A DNA stretch of 64,000 nucleotides. Source: Undaria pinnatifida (taxonomy: Eukaryota > Sar > Phaeophyceae > Laminariales > Alariaceae). The position numbers were made by a program, and so were the translations under genes. Of this stretch, positions 61,919 to 64,000 are shown piece by piece. Within the stretch, counting starts at the first letter, position 1; every line of letters starts with the position of its first letter. The notes under the pieces are model-generated. The model was given only the letters and a program-made list of their open reading frames with translations. It made no database searches and was not told the origin of the DNA. The stretch is taken from positions 10,326,844 to 10,390,843 of the forward strand of contig JABAKD010000019.1 in assembly GCA_012845835.1 (NCBI GenBank). The letters are read 5' to 3'.

Positions 61919-62870
61919 TTATTTCGGGTCTTGACATCCCAGCTATTGGCAGGTACCCAAGTCGTTTTTAGCTTCAAGTACTCCGGGTACTCGCAAGTAC
62001 TCGGCCATTTCCAGCTTTACGTACTCCATGTAATGGCAATAACTCAAGTCATTTCCAGCTTTTAAGCACTCCAGGTACTGGCAAGAGCTCAGTCCTTTCC
62101 ACCTATAAGTACTCGAGGTGCCGGCAGGTACTCAGTCATTTTCAGTTTTAAAAACTCCAGGTACTGGTACTCAGTTATTTTCAGCTTTAAGCACTCCAGG
62201 CACTGGCAAGTACTCGAGACATTTTCAGCTATAAGCACTCCTGGTACTGGCAATAACTCAGTCATCTCCAGCTTTTGGTCCTCTACGTACTGGCAAGTAC
62301 TCAGTCACTTCCAGCTTGGAGTCCTCCAGGTATTGGTACTCAGTCGTTTTCAGCTTGGAGGACTCCCGGTGCTGGCAAGTACTCAGTCATTTTCAGCTTT
62401 ACGAACTCCAGGTACTGGCAAGTACTCAGTCATTTTCAGGTTTAAGCACTCTAGATACTGGCAAGTATTCAGTCATTTCCAGCTTCAAGCACTCCAAGTA
62501 CTGGCAAGAACTCAGTCATTTTCAGCTTCAGGTACTCTCCACTGGCAGGTGCTCAGTCGTTTTCAGCTTCAAGTACTACAGGTACTTGTAGTCACTTTCA
62601 GCTTCAAATACTCCAGGTACTGGCGGGTACTCAGTTATTTTCAGCTCAAGCACTCCACGTACTGACAGGTATTTGGTATTTCGTCGTTATCGGCTTGAAG
62701 TGCTCCAGGTACTGGCGGGTACTCAGTCATTTTCAGCTTTAGGTACTTCAGGTAATGGCGGGTGCTCAATCATTTTCGATTCAGGCACTCCTCCAGGTAC
62801 GGGCTGGTACTGGTAGGTACTCGGTCAGTTTCAGCTTCTAGTACTCCAGGCACTGAGTCATTCAATTGAC
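61919..62870 (+). repeat. Minisatellite, unit 43-44 bp, about 20 units
   Basis: CTCCAGGTACTGGCAAGTAC followed by TCAGTCATTTTCAGCTT recurs; CAGTCATTTTCAG-type positions 62383, 62427, 62470 and 62513 are 43-44 bp apart. Units drift in sequence, so frames through it are short. Confidence 0.9.
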
Positions 62871-64000
62871 TGGTACTGGTGAATCAAATGACAGAGTACC
62901 AATGACTGGTACTGGTACTCTGACCACCTTTGATAACACTGCGTTTTACTACGAGGCGTTATTGTGGGAAGCGCGTAAATAGGCAATATACTGGCAACCG
63001 TGTCAGTTCCCTTAGCCAGCGTATTATTAATAGTATGTTCTCGTAGCATTGCCGGTCAGCGAGGTTGCTCTGCGCGCCGGGTCCTGTGGACCAGTGACAT
63101 TTTCCTCGACTTTGCAAGGAGAGATACCAAGTAACGGGGGTAACTCTGCACTGGTACCCACCTGTTGTATGTAGAGTCTACGCCCTCTCGACGTAATTTG
63201 CGGTGGTTACTCTTAGCTCAGAGCGGCGGGAATCGCAGTGTGGTCCGCTCCGCTTCCTGCTGGTTTCGTGCGAATCTACTCTTGGCACGCACACGGGGGT
63301 ATCCGCGGGGCTGCACTTGGCAACCCTGGTAGCTCCCCCGGCTCTCATCAGTGCTGTAGTACTGTCAGGGGTGTACTGGTCGTACGTAGCACTCGCAGTA
63401 CATATCATACAAGCGCACAAGCATCACGCCGCTAGCTTGCAAAGATGAATATCGACCGTTAAATGTATCGAACACATTGACAGCTGAAATATTCAAAGTT
63501 CTGCTGTACCACTGGGGTAGTTTTAATAAAAGTGAAAGTATGAGGCAACCGCACGGAACTACGATGTAGAAAAAGATCTTGCACGGGTTGCGTTGTGGAT
63601 TACTCATGGTGATTGTTCAGGCTAGGAAGCACTTCCGATGTCGAGATCATGGCACGGGCGGAGACGCAACCCAGCCCCTATAACTCTAATACTACGAAGC
63701 CCAAACCCTGACTGCATGCATCCGCCACGGCGCCTACTTACAGCACTACATACATGGCCTCGTCTCTTACCAGGGTTCCCCCTTGTCGTTGCACCAGTGG
63801 AACAACCGCGTCGCCTTCATGATTTCGCGGTACAGCCGTATCGCTTCGATGTTGCCCGACCACCCCCCTCTCCCTCTCCCTCCCACTCCACGCATCATGA
63901 TTGCCCTGTTCGTTTGCTCCTCTCCCTGCTGAGCTTGTCAGCAGGTGCTTGCTGTGCTCTGCCGTGTGGTACTCGGCTGTGTGGGAGGAGGGAGGAGTCG
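62871..64000. other. Unassigned end of window with a worn W fragment
   Basis: TAGCTTGCAAAGATGAATAT and CATTGACAGCTGAAATATTC (63432-63490) resemble the W 3' end. Two overlapping frames of about 80 codons at 63178-63448 lie on opposite strands with no motif. The last 150 bp are pyrimidine-rich, then GT-rich. Confidence 0.35.

Overview
This window looks like gene-poor nuclear DNA of a eukaryote. No open reading frame could be tied to a protein family, no convincing tRNA or rRNA gene was seen, and almost every kilobase holds a mobile-element copy, a foldback or a tandem array. Degenerate CCCTAA repeats, poly-A-tailed retroposons, LTR miniatures and many CAG, CAA, TAC and ATA microsatellites rule out a bacterial or organellar origin. 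A large repeat-rich algal genome such as a brown alga is my weak guess only; nothing here fixes the lineage.

The families were found by comparing the window with itself. TRIM-2 (1-476, 14524 onward) and TRIM-1 (2614-3001, 25587-25967) are miniature LTR elements with TG...CA ends and the same primer-binding site. The retroposons with a common 3' end are U (CCGCCGGAGGAT plus poly-A), W (TA-rich tail), V ((CAA)n tail) and S, a tRNA-derived SINE with A and B boxes. DNA elements with inverted ends are MITE-C (4-bp target duplication), MITE-D (about 90 bp, TTAA ends), MITE-E, F (44-bp inverted ends), element I, element X with GGGTC arrays, and pogo-like CAGTAGG elements flanked by TA. Foldbacks lie at 1190-1776, 6494-7246, 19391-19716 and 59418-59628.

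Layout: 1-5 kb has both TRIM types, MITE-C inside a foldback, and a 570-bp AAAGC array. 6-12 kb has MITE-E, foldback Z, element X, G-run minisatellites and element I. 12-21 kb has W copies, a 130-bp array, a purine-rich TRIM-2 neighbourhood, nested E/F and several MITE-C copies. 22-32 kb has a 410-bp ATA array, U, S, TRIM-1 and more W. 32-46 kb has minisatellites, pogo-like arrays, a degenerate telomeric array and a triple nest at 43.85-44.83 kb. 47-52 kb has element X, nested U copies and a 150-bp satellite. 53-64 kb is less repetitive, with a few weak ORFs, a 102-bp-arm hairpin and a 44-bp array.

The nests give a relative order of events. U copies are the old substrate: MITE-C, MITE-D, a pogo-like MITE and a SINE each interrupt one, usually with a target duplication that can be checked against an uninterrupted copy in the same window. 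No transposase or reverse transcriptase was seen, so all these elements must have moved in trans.
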